Shown piece after piece: positions 1 to 9,022 of a stretch of DNA of 64,000 nt (positions within the stretch are counted from its first letter, which is position 1; each line of letters starts with the position of its first letter). The stretch comes from Sphingomonas changbaiensis NBRC 104936 (GTDB taxonomy: Bacteria > Pseudomonadota > Alphaproteobacteria > Sphingomonadales > Sphingomonadaceae): assembly GCF_000974765.1 (NCBI RefSeq), contig NZ_BBWU01000051.1, positions 88,713 to 152,712 on the forward strand. The letters run 5' to 3'. The position numbers and the translations under genes were made by a program. Under the pieces are notes generated by a model. The model was not told where the DNA came from, did not search any database, and saw nothing but the letters and a program-made list of their open reading frames with translations.

Positions 1-3000
1 AACCGCGGATGCGAGCTGCACCGCCTCGGGCGCGGAGAGGTTGGTGATCGACGTGCCGAACAACAGCCGCGACAGCAACTCGTCCTCCGGCAAAGCGGGG
101 TTGCTGGTAAAGCTGACCTCCGGCTTCAGGCCGGTGCCGGTCACGCGGATCGTGGCGGACAGGCCCTGGATGTTCGCGTTGGCGGCGATGTCGAGAACCG
201 GATCGGGCGGGTTGCCGCCGTTGAAGCGGATCGTGCCTCGATCGAGATCGAAGCGGCGTCCGGCGAATTCATAGCCGCCGCGCAGCAGCGTCGCTGAGCC
301 GAGCAGGACCGGCTCCCCGACGGTGCCGGTGATCGCGAGCGCTGCCCGCCATTCGCTGTCGAGCCCCAGACCGGTCACCATCAGCCGGTTGCGCGCGTTC
401 GCCTTCAGATCGAGCCGCCACGGCGCGGAGAGCGCGGGCGGCTCCATCTCGTCGGCGGGGCGATTGCGTTCGCTGAGGTTCGCGAGGCGGGCCACGGTCG
501 TTGCCGCGCGCGCGCGACCCAGCCGGTAGCGGCTGCGGTCAAGCGTCACCTCGCCCGCAATCAACCCGCCATATCCGCCGGAGGTGATGCGGAGCGGCCC
601 GGTTACGGTCGCCCCGATATCGTCGCGGTTGAGCAGCACCGCGTTCTGCGCGTTCACCGTCAGATCCATGCCGACGCCCTGCCGCGTCCCGAAATCGAAC
701 GTGCCGGTGCCGGTGACGGAGCCGCCCGACCCCGCCGCCGCCGTCATGTGATCGATCACCAGTTTCGAGCCGCCGAACCGGCCGGTCGCGTCGACGTTGG
801 TGAGCACCGTGCCCGACGTCGCGCTCTCAAGCCGCGCGCCGCTCGTCCGGATCGATCCGCGGATCACCGGGTTCGGCAGCCGGCCGCCGATATCGGCCGC
901 AATGGCCACCGGGCCGGACAGATCGAATTGCTGAATGCCGGTCAGCCGCCACAGCGTGTCCGCCGGCCCGGCGTAGCGCAGTTGGGCGAGCAGCGGCGCA
1001 TCGGACAGGCGCGTCGCGAGATCGCCGCCGGGCCCGAGCGGGGCCAGCCGGGCCTGGGCGCGGCCGATGACCTTGCCGTCGCTGGCCGCGACGGCCCGCG
1101 CCGCGGCCTGACTGCCGTTCAGCACCGCCTTGACGCCAAGGTCGATGGGCTTCGAGGTCAGCACCAGGCTCGATCGGGTGAGGCGTCGCACCGTCAGGTC
1201 GAGGCTGCCTGACGGGAGCGCTCCGGCCGGCTCGCGATATTGAATGCGGCCGGTTGCCGTGCCGCCGAGACCCAGATTCGGCGTGACGATATCGAACACT
1301 GTCATCGGCACGCCCGTCAGGGTCGCGTCCACCTCGGTCGCTGGGCCCCCGAACATGCCGGCAAGCTTCAGCTGTCCGCCGCTGTAGCTGAGCGCGGTGG
1401 GTGCAAGGCGCCAGCCGCCATCTTCTGCGGTCAGCACCGCCGGGCTGTCGATGTGCACGGGCTTGTTGTCGATCGTGCCGCCGCCGGTGACCGTCAGCCG
1501 GTCCGGCGCGACCTGGGCGACGGTCTGCAGGTCGAACGCCCGTCCGCGCGATCCGGCGAACGCCGCCTTCACCTGGCCCCGGCCCCCGCGCAGATCGATG
1601 CTCGCGGCGAGCCGCGCGAGCGCCAGCGGCCCCCGTCGCAAGCCGCGCGCGGTGACGGTCGCGCGCGTGACGAGACCAGCCGGGTCCAGCACGACTTCGC
1701 CATCGAGCCCGCCGCGCAGGACGCGGATTTCCGGGCTGGTCGCGATCCGTGCATTGGTCGCGTCGAAACTGAGCGCGATGCGCTGCAGGTCGCTGGGGCG
1801 GTCAAAGCTGAGCATGCCGGTCAGGCCGGGCCCCGTAACCCTCAACCGCCCGTCGAAGCCACGGCCCTGCGATGTCAGCTCGCCGGTCGCGGTCAGCCCG
1901 GCCACGGCCAGCGTACCGATATCGATCCGCGCCGCCTCGCCCTTGGGCAGCAGGATCGCGCCGGCGCTGGTCCATGCCCCCAGCATCGATCTGCCCTCAG
2001 CGCGATAGCCGAAGCCGTCCGCGTTCGGGTCGAGCAGCAGCCGCATGTCGGCGATGCCGAGCGCATCCAAGGGACGGGACAGCAGGATGTCGAGCCGCGG
2101 CCGCTCGATCCGGCCGTCGAGCGTGAGCTTGACCGGGCCATAGGTCGCCTGCCGACCGCCGCCTTCGAAATGGAAGCTGCCGTCCCGGCGCCGGAAGCCG
2201 CTGCCGCTCAGGACCAGGTGCGGCGCCGTGATCCTGAGATTGACGAAATGCAGGATGCCGTCGCGGTCCCGGACCAGGCTGGATTCAAGATACGGCAGCC
2301 CGCCCGCCAGTCCGGCGAGGAAGCCGTTGTCGAACCGCCGCACCCAGGCCTGGGCACGGCCTGTGACGTGGGTGCCGAGCCGATTGCTCCCCGGCACCAC
2401 CGACAAGCTCGTCTTGACGTCGACGATGCCGAGGCCGGGGATGTAATAGCGCGTCAGTTCGCCTGCGAGCCGCACGTCATAGTCGCCGGTGCGCAGGTCG
2501 ACGAACAGCGATGCGCGGCTGGTCAGCTTGTCGGAACGCACGCGCAGATTGTCGCCGGTGATCGTCTTGGACGTGACCTTCAGCAGCCCATCGACCTGCA
2601 GGTTGGCGAGGATGCCGCCGGCGACATCGCCGTCTCCGGTCACGCGGCGCGCGGTGAAGCGGATCGGCACCGTCACCGGCGAGGGCGACAGCCGCCCCGC
2701 GCCTTCGATCCGCGCTTGCTCGAACCCGGTATTGTCGAAGAACACGACCGGGCTGGAGATCAGATAGCGGAACTTTGCGCGGCCATACGGCCCGTCGAAA
2801 AGCCCGCGCAGCTGGACGTCGCGGCCGCGCATATTCTTGAACAGGGCCGGCGGCTGGAGCAGCGCCGCATGGACGACCAGCGCGTCATATTGCCCGCGTC
2901 TGAGATCCAGGCCGCCGTCGGCCTGCACGGCCAGCGCGGCGGAGCGCAGCTTGAGCTTGCCGGTCAACACGCCGCGATCGAGCACGCCGCGCCCGTCGAT

Positions 3001-3867
3001 GCCGATCCGCTTGCCCGCAAGACGCTGCAATCGGCCTTTGGTGACCGTCTCGAGAAACAGACCGCCGGTCAGCCGGTATTCGCCTTCGCGCACCTGGAGC
3101 GCGGTGTCGACGATGCGCACGCCGCCCGCGTCGAGTTGGGCGGTGCCGTTCCAGATGCTCCAATTGCCCTTGCCGGCGATCCGCAGGCCGAGCGGACGGG
3201 AGGTGCCGACCAGCTTGCCGATCACACCGCCTGCGGGTGCTGCGAGCTGTGCGCCCAGATCGAACCTGCGGCGCGACGGTTCGGCATCGAGCAGCAGCTT
3301 CAGCCGATCGCCTGCGCTGGTCCAGGCGGCGCCTTGCACCATCGCACGGCCGCTGCGCACATCGGCGGCAAAGGCGAGCGCGCCGACCCGCTCGGGGCCG
3401 GCAATCCCCTTCTCGATCCGCAACCGGTCGATCGCGACCCGGCCCAGCCGGATATCGAAGCTCGGCAGCGTGAAGGGCCTGCCGGTCGGGCGGAAATGCG
3501 GGATCTTGTGCAGCGTTGCGGTCGCAGCGGTCAGCTCGTCGATATCGAGCCGATTGATCGTCCAGCGCCACGGCGTCCAGCGCAGCCGCACGTCGGGCGC
3601 GGACAGGAACAGGCCCTTGGGGTCGTAGAGGCGCACGTCCTTCAGACGGGCGCTGCCATAGATCGACCCTTCGATCCGGCCGATGCGGATGCGCAGGCCC
3701 GACCGGATCTGCAGCCGCTCGATCCGGTCGATCAAGAAACGGTGACCTGCGCTGGTGTCCAGGCCCCAAATCCCCGCGAGCACCGCCAGCAGCAGCGCGA
3801 CCGGCAGCAGCGCCAGACGCCAGCGGCGCCTGCGAGACGTCACCGGTGCGGGCGCGCCCTCCTCCAT
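1..3867 (-). CDS. tamB: TamB-family translocation and assembly protein (partial, 3' end outside window)
   Basis: An open frame runs without a stop from the ATG at 3867 to the left edge (1289 codons). The N-terminus has an Arg-rich stretch and one membrane anchor at about residues 17-36. A very long repetitive beta-rich body follows, and the visible C-terminal part (motifs such as SFTSNPALPEDELLSRLLFG) matches the DUF490/TamB domain. TamB is an inner-membrane-anchored periplasmic protein that bridges to TamA and takes part in outer-membrane protein insertion and lipid transport. The start codon directly follows the tamA stop, with no spacer, so translation is probably coupled. The C-terminal tail lies outside the window. 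A long antisense frame over this gene is a composition artefact. Confidence 0.93.
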   Translation of the reverse strand, partial: MEEGAPAPVTSRRRRWRLALLPVALLLAVLAGIWGLDTSAGHRFLIDRIERLQIRSGLRIRIGRIEGSIYGSARLKDVRLYDPKGLFLSAPDVRLRWTPWRWTINRLDIDELTAATATLHKIPHFRPTGRPFTLPSFDIRLGRVAIDRLRIEKGIAGPERVGALAFAADVRSGRAMVQGAAWTSAGDRLKLLLDAEPSRRRFDLGAQLAAPAGGVIGKLVGTSRPLGLRIAGKGNWSIWNGTAQLDAGGVRIVDTALQVREGEYRLTGGLFLETVTKGRLQRLAGKRIGIDGRGVLDRGVLTGKLKLRSAALAVQADGGLDLRRGQYDALVVHAALLQPPALFKNMRGRDVQLRGLFDGPYGRAKFRYLISSPVVFFDNTGFEQARIEGAGRLSPSPVTVPIRFTARRVTGDGDVAGGILANLQVDGLLKVTSKTITGDNLRVRSDKLTSRASLFVDLRTGDYDVRLAGELTRYYIPGLGIVDVKTSLSVVPGSNRLGTHVTGRAQAWVRRFDNGFLAGLAGGLPYLESSLVRDRDGILHFVNLRITAPHLVLSGSGFRRRDGSFHFEGGGRQATYGPVKLTLDGRIERPRLDILLSRPLDALGIADMRLLLDPNADGFGYRAEGRSMLGAWTSAGAILLPKGEAARIDIGTLAVAGLTATGELTSQGRGFDGRLRVTGPGLTGMLSFDRPSDLQRIALSFDATNARIATSPEIRVLRGGLDGEVVLDPAGLVTRATVTARGLRRGPLALARLAASIDLRGGRGQVKAAFAGSRGRAFDLQTVAQVAPDRLTVTGGGTIDNKPVHIDSPAVLTAEDGGWRLAPTALSYSGGQLKLAGMFGGPATEVDATLTGVPMTVFDIVTPNLGLGGTATGRIQYREPAGALPSGSLDLTVRRLTRSSLVLTSKPIDLGVKAVLNGSQAAARAVAASDGKVIGRAQARLAPLGPGGDLATRLSDAPLLAQLRYAGPADTLWRLTGIQQFDLSGPVAIAADIGGRLPNPVIRGSIRTSGARLESATSGTVLTNVDATGRFGGSKLVIDHMTAAAGSGGSVTGTGTFDFGTRQGVGMDLTVNAQNAVLLNRDDIGATVTGPLRITSGGYGGLIAGEVTLDRSRYRLGRARAATTVARLANLSERNRPADEMEPPALSAPWRLDLKANARNRLMVTGLGLDSEWRAALAITGTVGEPVLLGSATLLRGGYEFAGRRFDLDRGTIRFNGGNPPDPVLDIAANANIQGLSATIRVTGTGLKPEVSFTSNPALPEDELLSRLLFGTSITNLSAPEAVQLASAV

Positions 3868-5826
3868 CTAGAAGGCCTGGCCCAGCGAGACGAACACGGT
3901 GATCCGGGAATCGCCTTTTTGCGGGTTGATCGGTGTCCCGACATCGACGCGGATCGGGCCGAAGCTGCTGTGATAGCGCACGCCGAGCCCGGCGCCGTAG
4001 CGCAGGCCGCTGAAGTCGGGCAGCGCGGCGCGGTAGATATTGCCGCCATCAAGGAACGGCACGATCCCGAAATTGCCGAACCGGATGCGGGCTTCCGCCC
4101 CAAACTCGGCGAGGCTGCGGCCCCCGGTCGGGTTGTTGTCGGCGTCGCGCGGACCGATCGCCTGGTAACCGAAGCCGCGTACCGATCCACCGCCCCCTGC
4201 GAAAAAGCGTCGCGACGGCGCGATGCGGTCCGCCGACGCCCCGACGATCGAGCCCAGCCGGATGCGCCCCGCCAGCACGACGCGGTCGCTGACCCGCTGA
4301 TAGGCGCTGCCGTCGATCTGCAGCCGCGCATAGCCGAACACGGTGTTCTGCAGCGACACTTCGGGGCTCAGCCGCCCGGACAAGCGGAAACCCTTGGTCG
4401 GGTCGAGCAGATTGTCGCTGCCGTCATAGGCCAGCGTGCCGGGCAGCGCGCCGATCAGGTAGGTGCGGCGCACAGTGCTGGTCAGCGTGTTGATCGCACC
4501 GCGCTCGTTCGACGCGATCAGCTGGACGCCTGCGCTCCAGGTCCATTTCTTCTGGAAGATGATGTTCGATTGCCGCTCGATCCCGGCGCCGAGCAGGAAG
4601 GTGCGCGCTTCATAGCCCGGCTGGTCAAGATGGCTGAGCGCGACGTCGGCCGTCAGCACGTGATCGCGCTTGCGGTAATTGCTGCGGCGGAAGCTCGCGG
4701 CCGCCGATTGCTCGCGGGTGCCGGCGACGGCGCGAAGGGTCAGCGCGCCTTCCGGCGGGAACAGGTTGCGGTGCTGCCAGCTGATCGCCGCCCGCGCGCC
4801 TTCTCCGGTACCGTAACCAAGCTCGCCGGCGATCGTGCGCGGCGGCGCCCGGTCGACCTTGACGGCAATGTCCACCGTATCGGGCGTCGCCCCCGGCTCC
4901 GGCGTGACCGTTACCGCGGATGCAAGGCCGGTTGCGATCAGGGCGCGACGAAGGTCCTCGACATCGCTCGCTTCATAGGGCTGGCCGGGCCTGAAGCGGG
5001 CGATCTGCTGAACGTGCTTCGCGCTGAACAGCGCGCCCGGCGGCACGACGATCTTGCCATAGCGTCGCGCCCCGCCCGGTTCGACGTTCAGCACCAGGGT
5101 CGCCATCTTGCTCTCGTGATCGACGATCACCTCAGGGTCGGGAACCGATGCGAACGGGAAGCCGCCCTGGCCGATCCGCTGGCGCAATGCGGCCGTGCCG
5201 GCATTGATCGCAGCGGCGTCGACCGGGTCCTGCGGCTTGACCCCGAATGCCTGGCGTAGGGCATCCGCCTGCTTGGGCGCCGCGTCCAGCCCGCGAACCT
5301 CGACCTTGGCGAAGCGGTAGAGCTCGCCCGGATCGGCAGCGAGAGTGACGATCACGCGCCCGGCTTCGGGCGTCACTCGCGGCTCGACCTGCGCGTCGTA
5401 ATAGCCCCGCGACTGAAGCAGCTCGGCAAGCAGATCGGCGTCTTCGCGCGCGCGGCGGTCGATCTGGGCGACGTTGGCGGGTTGCTTCTCGCCGGCTCTG
5501 AGCGTCGACAAGGCGTCGAACTGCGCGGTGATCAGCTCCAGCTCTTCGGGATCGAGGCCGTCGAAGCGCACCTCGTAATGAAGGTCGGCCCCGGCTTCGG
5601 TCGTCACGCCCCCTGCCGCAGGAGCGGGCTCGCCGGGCTGCGGCGTGAGGTCGGGCCAGTCGACCCCCAATCCCGGCAGCGGATCGAGCGGCGAATTGGG
5701 GTCGAGCACAGGCCCCGCCTCAGGCGTGGCCTGCGCGAGGAGGGGAGAAACGGGACCGGTCGCCGCAGCCAGGAACGCGGCCACGGCCAACGCCGCGCCG
5801 GGGCGCCGCGACGAGCAGCACATCAT
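3868..5826 (-). CDS. tamA: TamA / BamA-family outer-membrane assembly protein
   Basis: The 652-residue protein starts with a signal peptide (hydrophobic to about residue 32, AQA-like cleavage site). POTRA-type repeats fill roughly residues 70-300, followed by an Omp85 16-strand barrel. The conserved VRGF loop motif lies in GGGGSVRGFGYQ, and the protein ends in the terminal Phe typical of barrel proteins. It sits in the outer membrane and with TamB forms the translocation and assembly module. It is immediately upstream of tamB. Two adjacent ATGs (5826, 5823) are possible starts and differ by one residue. BamA itself is a possible family assignment, but the tamB neighbour and about 650-residue length favour TamA. 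Confidence 0.92.
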   Translation of the reverse strand: MMCCSSRRPGAALAVAAFLAAATGPVSPLLAQATPEAGPVLDPNSPLDPLPGLGVDWPDLTPQPGEPAPAAGGVTTEAGADLHYEVRFDGLDPEELELITAQFDALSTLRAGEKQPANVAQIDRRAREDADLLAELLQSRGYYDAQVEPRVTPEAGRVIVTLAADPGELYRFAKVEVRGLDAAPKQADALRQAFGVKPQDPVDAAAINAGTAALRQRIGQGGFPFASVPDPEVIVDHESKMATLVLNVEPGGARRYGKIVVPPGALFSAKHVQQIARFRPGQPYEASDVEDLRRALIATGLASAVTVTPEPGATPDTVDIAVKVDRAPPRTIAGELGYGTGEGARAAISWQHRNLFPPEGALTLRAVAGTREQSAAASFRRSNYRKRDHVLTADVALSHLDQPGYEARTFLLGAGIERQSNIIFQKKWTWSAGVQLIASNERGAINTLTSTVRRTYLIGALPGTLAYDGSDNLLDPTKGFRLSGRLSPEVSLQNTVFGYARLQIDGSAYQRVSDRVVLAGRIRLGSIVGASADRIAPSRRFFAGGGGSVRGFGYQAIGPRDADNNPTGGRSLAEFGAEARIRFGNFGIVPFLDGGNIYRAALPDFSGLRYGAGLGVRYHSSFGPIRVDVGTPINPQKGDSRITVFVSLGQAF

Positions 5827-5865
5827 GGACCGTGGCTTATCGCGTCAGCGGGCGGCCCGCCAGCG

Positions 5866-6093
5866 TTAGTGAACGGTGCCGGTCACTTCGTCCGCGTTGA
5901 GCAGCACGACCAGTCGCTCGACCTGTCGCCAGCGACAGAAATGGACGACATTGCCGAGGTCCCGGCTGCGATCGGCGCGCGATGCAGCCTCGATCGCCGC
6001 ATCGATGCCGAAGCGCGCGATCAGATCGGTCGCATCCGCCAGGACGGCGCGATCGGCGACATAGGGGGGTGAGGTGACGCGGCTCTTTTCCAC
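5866..6093 (-). CDS. Small conserved hypothetical protein (75 aa)
   Basis: A 75-residue frame begins at a GTG (6093) and ends just upstream of tamA. The composition is that of a folded soluble protein: charged and Ala-rich helices, then a patch HFCRWRQVERLVVLL. A much longer frame covers the same stop, but its upstream part is low-quality intergenic sequence, so the short GTG start is preferred. The local pattern resembles small uncharacterised proteins found beside sphingomonad housekeeping genes. No function can be assigned from sequence. It could be co-transcribed with tamA-tamB. Confidence 0.6.
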   Translation of the reverse strand: MEKSRVTSPPYVADRAVLADATDLIARFGIDAAIEAASRADRSRDLGNVVHFCRWRQVERLVVLLNADEVTGTVH

Positions 6094-6204
6094 GGCGGCG
6101 GCCTTAGCGCGGCGAAGCTTGCGGTCCGGCGGACGAGAAGGGTCAACGCCGTCTTGACCATCTTCGCTGGCGTCGGGCCTGTGGGCGTGGCATGCGCCGC
6201 CGCG

Positions 6205-6375
6205 ATGTCCCGTTCGCCCAGCCCCCGATCCGCCGGAATCCTGTTCGCCATCCTCCCGCTTGCCGGCGCAATCGGGTTGGGATTCCGCGGCCAGCCGGTG
6301 ATCGGCCTTGTCGGCGGACTGGCGCTGGCGGCCGTGCTGACGACGCTTTTCTGGCTTGCCGATCGGCGGCGCTGA
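6205..6375 (+). CDS. Small two-segment membrane protein (56 aa)
   Basis: The short frame encodes a Ser/Pro/Arg-rich N-terminus, two hydrophobic segments (about residues 10-27 and 32-50) separated by FRGQP, and a basic C-terminal ADRRR tail. This looks like a small inner-membrane protein with two crossings. A longer start at 6154 is available, but its extra 17 residues add nothing recognisable. It is divergent from the 75-aa gene at 5866-6093. Function unknown. Confidence 0.5.
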   Translation: MSRSPSPRSAGILFAILPLAGAIGLGFRGQPVIGLVGGLALAAVLTTLFWLADRRR

Positions 6376-6824
6376 GTTACGCCCGATATCCCCGTTATCC
6401 ACAGCCCGTTGGGGGCAGATTCCGCTTTGCGCGACTCGGAGAGCGTGAGACCATCTGTTTCGTGATCGGAACGAGATCGCGGAAGGTTCCGCCCCCGGCG
6501 GAACCCAGGCGAAGCAGGGAAGATCATCGCCGATACGGAAGTCCGAGAGCTTCGGCTCAAGGTTCGACCCATCGGCACAGGCGCCGGAAGCGATGTTGCC
6601 GGCGCGCCTGCCAAAGCCTGAAAAGGTCGAGGCGAGCGCGACAGCGTCATCCCAAGAAGGGCCGCGGAACCGCCCCGATCTTCCCCGGAAGAGCGAGGCA
6701 GCGAAGCGACGCCTGAGTGCGAGAGACTTGAGGTCCGCAAGGACCAAGACGATCTTGAGGCTCGGCGCAGTGGGGGCTGGCGGCAACGCCGGCCCCCATT
6801 TCGATTCGGGTTGCCCCCCTTGCT
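6376..6824. other. Intergenic stretch with hairpins and a DnaA-box-like 9-mer
   Basis: No convincing gene is seen here. The stretch contains one exact DnaA-box 9-mer (TTATCCACA, 6395-6403), a perfect 9-bp hairpin with a CCC loop at 6485-6505, and a GC-rich hairpin at about 6772-6797. One 9-mer alone is not evidence for an origin. The hairpins may be decayed repeats or part of an unannotated RNA. Confidence 0.4.
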
Positions 6825-6825
6825 C

Positions 6826-6910
6826 GTCACCCCGGACTTGATCCGGGGACCACCTTTCTTTGCACGCACTCGAAAGGCAGGTGGATGCCGGATCAAGTCC
6901 GGCGTGACGA
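6826..6910. repeat. Palindromic intergenic repeat (GTCACCCCGGACTTGATCC family)
   Basis: Inverted arms resembling GTCACCCCGGACTTGATCC and its complement flank about 40 bp of spacer. Relatives occur in this window at 9917-10002 and 58099-58173. The element lies just beyond the 3' end of the MT-A70 methyltransferase gene and looks like a non-autonomous REP/MITE-type repeat. Confidence 0.8.
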
Positions 6911-6916
6911 TGGAGC

Positions 6917-7513
6917 TTACTCCGCCGCCAGTGTGGCCGGCCCGTCGAGCTTGCCGACCTCATTCCCCCAGGCGTCCCAGCCGGGCCGCTCGCTGCGTGC
7001 GAACAGTTCGAGCTTGGACGCATCCGGATAGAGCCGGTCGATCGAATCGCGCACTGCCTCCGGCTTCTGCGAATGGGCCCGCTTGGGCGCGAGGATGACG
7101 TTGGGCACGCCTTCGTCGCCAAGCGCCATCGGCCGGCCCTTTGCGACGCGGCTGGCGGCGAGCACATATTCGGCGGTCGGCTTGACGATCGACGGCCGCA
7201 CGCCTTGCGCGCCGATCGGCTGGCCGTCCTTGCGCGCCTTGACCCAGACGAAGGCGATGCCGCGGAAATGCAGCTGCCAGGTGGCGAGGCAGGCCATCGC
7301 GACGTCCAGACGCGGCGAGGTGGCCCACAGGAACAGCACGCCGCGATCGGACAGCAGCTCCGGCAGCGGCAGGCGCACGATCGCCTCGTCAGGAGCGGTC
7401 GCGTAGAATTTTGCTGCCGCGCCCCATTTGTCCTGCTGGCCGTAATAGGCCCAGGGCGGATCGGCGAGGATCACGTCGTAACGCCGGTCGGGCAAGTCGC
7501 GCCAAAGGGTCAT
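6917..7513 (-). CDS. MT-A70-family adenine-specific methyltransferase
   Basis: The 198-residue protein carries the DPPW catalytic motif at residues 18-21 (ILADPPWAYYG). It has further MT-A70 features: a FLWATSPRLDVAM block and a late KPTAEYVL/HSQKPEAVRDSI region, the latter resembling the SAM-binding motif in this circularly permuted fold. The family transfers a methyl group from SAM to N6 of adenine in DNA or RNA. No restriction enzyme, specificity subunit or phage gene is nearby, so it is a solitary enzyme. It is read leftward and ends against a palindromic repeat. The substrate cannot be told from sequence. Confidence 0.85.
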   Translation of the reverse strand: MTLWRDLPDRRYDVILADPPWAYYGQQDKWGAAAKFYATAPDEAIVRLPLPELLSDRGVLFLWATSPRLDVAMACLATWQLHFRGIAFVWVKARKDGQPIGAQGVRPSIVKPTAEYVLAASRVAKGRPMALGDEGVPNVILAPKRAHSQKPEAVRDSIDRLYPDASKLELFARSERPGWDAWGNEVGKLDGPATLAAE

Positions 7514-7764
7514 GGCACCCGACTAGCGCATCCCGCACCGCCGCGTCAGCCCCGTGCGCACGCCATGGCGACGTGGGCAACATGGACGACATTCACATGG
7601 AATCGGGAAAATTTTCCCTTTCCGGCGAAAATCCGGAAACAGGTGTTGACCAGGTCAAAGAGCCGCGCGGCCAGCATCGGACGCCCCAGCAGCATGGCAC
7701 AGCGGCGCGCCTGTAGGACAGCATTTTGTTTCTCGTCTGTTCCTGCGCCGATGGAGGCGATCCG
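7514..7764. other. Non-coding stretch with an SOS-box-like motif
   Basis: No supported gene. The stretch is somewhat less GC-rich than its surroundings. At 7728-7742 it contains GTTT-N7-GTTC, one mismatch from the alphaproteobacterial LexA consensus GTTC-N7-GTTC. It is about 215 bp upstream of the methyltransferase start. A 43-codon leftward frame begins beside the box, but it is Cys/Trp-rich and looks non-coding. Confidence 0.3.
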
Positions 7765-8073
7765 CTACATCGCCGGTTCGACATTGTTCGGATTGGGCAA
7801 AGTTGCCGGGGCGAGAGCGTCGCGGCGGTCCTTCGGCACAGGCGCGGTCGGGTCGGGCCGGAAATCCATGTTCGCGCGGTCGCCCGGGCCGTGATGAGGC
7901 TGGTCGAGCGCGAGATCGGCGGCGCTGCTGCCGCCTTCGGTCGCGCCGAGACCGCGGCTGCGGCGTGCAAACGCGACCAGCCCGACAAGGCCGAGACCGC
8001 CGGCGATCACCGCCGCGATCGTGCCGGTGCTGGACGAGGTCCGCTTCGCCTTCTTGTTCTTCTTCTTCGCCAT
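7765..8073 (-). CDS. Small membrane protein with lysine-rich N-terminus (102 aa)
   Basis: The protein begins with a strongly basic stretch (MAKKKNKKAKR), followed by one hydrophobic segment at about residues 17-36. An acidic/Pro-rich soluble tail ends in NPNNVEPAM. This suggests a single-pass inner-membrane protein. It lies downstream of the valine-catabolic cluster in the same orientation, 57 bp after mmsB, so it may be the last gene of that transcript. No family is recognised. Confidence 0.6.
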   Translation of the reverse strand: MAKKKNKKAKRTSSSTGTIAAVIAGGLGLVGLVAFARRSRGLGATEGGSSAADLALDQPHHGPGDRANMDFRPDPTAPVPKDRRDALAPATLPNPNNVEPAM

Positions 8074-8130
8074 GACGCGCTCCGTTGATGCCGTTTCGGC
8101 TCCAACGGGCGGGCATGGCCCCTGTTCCGG

Positions 8131-9015
8131 CTATTGCTCGCCGTTCAGCATCCGGATGATGCCGGAGAAATCGAGCCCGGCACGGCCGCCGTTCGCAAAG
8201 GCCTGGTAGAGCGCCATCGCCTCCGCGCCCATCGGCACCGAGGCATTCGCGTCGCTGGCCGCCTGGACGGCGAGCTTCAGGTCCTTGAGCATCAGGCCCG
8301 CTGCAAAGCCGCCCTGATAATCGCGATCGGCCGGCGTTTCCGGGCCGACGCCCGGCAGCGGGCAATAGCTGGTCATCGACCAGCTCTGGCCGGACGAGAC
8401 CGAGCTGATATCGAAGAAGGTCTGGGGGTCGAGCCCCAGCTTCCTGGCCAGCAGGAACGCTTCGCACGTGGCAACCATCGTCGCGCCGAGCAGCATGTTG
8501 TTGCAGATCTTCGCTGCCTGGCCCGCGCCGCTGGAGCCGGCGTGGATCACGGCCTTGCCCATCAGCGTCAGGATCGGCTCCGCGCGCGCGAACGCGTCCG
8601 CCGGTCCGCCGACCATGAAGGTCAGCGTGCCCGCCGCCGCCGCCGCGATGCCGCCGGAGACGGGCGCGTCGACCGCAGCGAGACCCTTCGCGGCCGCGGC
8701 TTCGGCCACCTTCTTTGCGGTATCGACGTCGATCGTCGAGCAGTCGAGCAGCAGCGTGCCGGGCGTAGCGGCGCCGAACAGCGAGTCTTCATAAACCTGG
8801 GCGACATGCTTGCCGGCGGGGAGCATGGTCACGATCGCCTCGGCACCGTCGGCCGCCGCCGACGCGCTCTCGACCGGAAGGCAGCCGGCGGCCTTTGCCT
8901 TGTCCAGCGCGTCCTGCGACAGGTCGAAGGCGCGCACGTCGTGGCCGCCCTTGGCGAGGTTCGCCGCCATGCCGCCGCCCATGTTGCCGAGCCCGATGAA
9001 ACCGATGCGTGCCAT
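8131..9015 (-). CDS. mmsB: 3-hydroxyisobutyrate dehydrogenase
   Basis: This 294-aa NAD-dependent enzyme oxidises 3-hydroxyisobutyrate to methylmalonate semialdehyde in valine breakdown. The N-terminal Rossmann motif is GLGNMG (residues 9-14 region). The substrate signature DAPVSGG is at about 116-122, and the catalytic lysine is K169 in GSSGAGQAAKICNN. The ATG at 9015 is chosen because the MARIGFIGLG start is canonical; the longer frame runs into a repeat arm. That arm (GGGAGGGG) lies 7 nt before the ATG and probably acts as Shine-Dalgarno sequence. It is the most downstream enzyme gene of the catabolic cluster. Confidence 0.93.
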   Translation of the reverse strand: MARIGFIGLGNMGGGMAANLAKGGHDVRAFDLSQDALDKAKAAGCLPVESASAAADGAEAIVTMLPAGKHVAQVYEDSLFGAATPGTLLLDCSTIDVDTAKKVAEAAAAKGLAAVDAPVSGGIAAAAAGTLTFMVGGPADAFARAEPILTLMGKAVIHAGSSGAGQAAKICNNMLLGATMVATCEAFLLARKLGLDPQTFFDISSVSSGQSWSMTSYCPLPGVGPETPADRDYQGGFAAGLMLKDLKLAVQAASDANASVPMGAEAMALYQAFANGGRAGLDFSGIIRMLNGEQ

Positions 9016-9022
9016 TCCAATT

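Noticed and set aside
1240..5259. Very long + strand frame (1339 codons) over tamB and tamA
   Set aside because: It is antisense to two clearly recognised genes, has Arg/Ala/Gly-rich composition without domains, and arises from GC-rich third positions.
6395..6403. Exact DnaA box suggesting a replication origin
   Set aside because: A single box without AT-rich unwinding region, further boxes or dnaA/hemE-type neighbours is expected by chance.
5866..7167. 433-codon minus frame spanning intergenic DNA and part of the methyltransferase gene
   Set aside because: Only its last 75 codons look like a protein; the rest crosses a repeat and overlaps the MT-A70 gene in another frame.
7593..7721. Short leftward frame (MLSYRRAAV...) after the SOS-like box
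   Set aside because: Cys/Trp-rich, lacks a recognisable ribosome binding site and has no domain; treated as non-coding.
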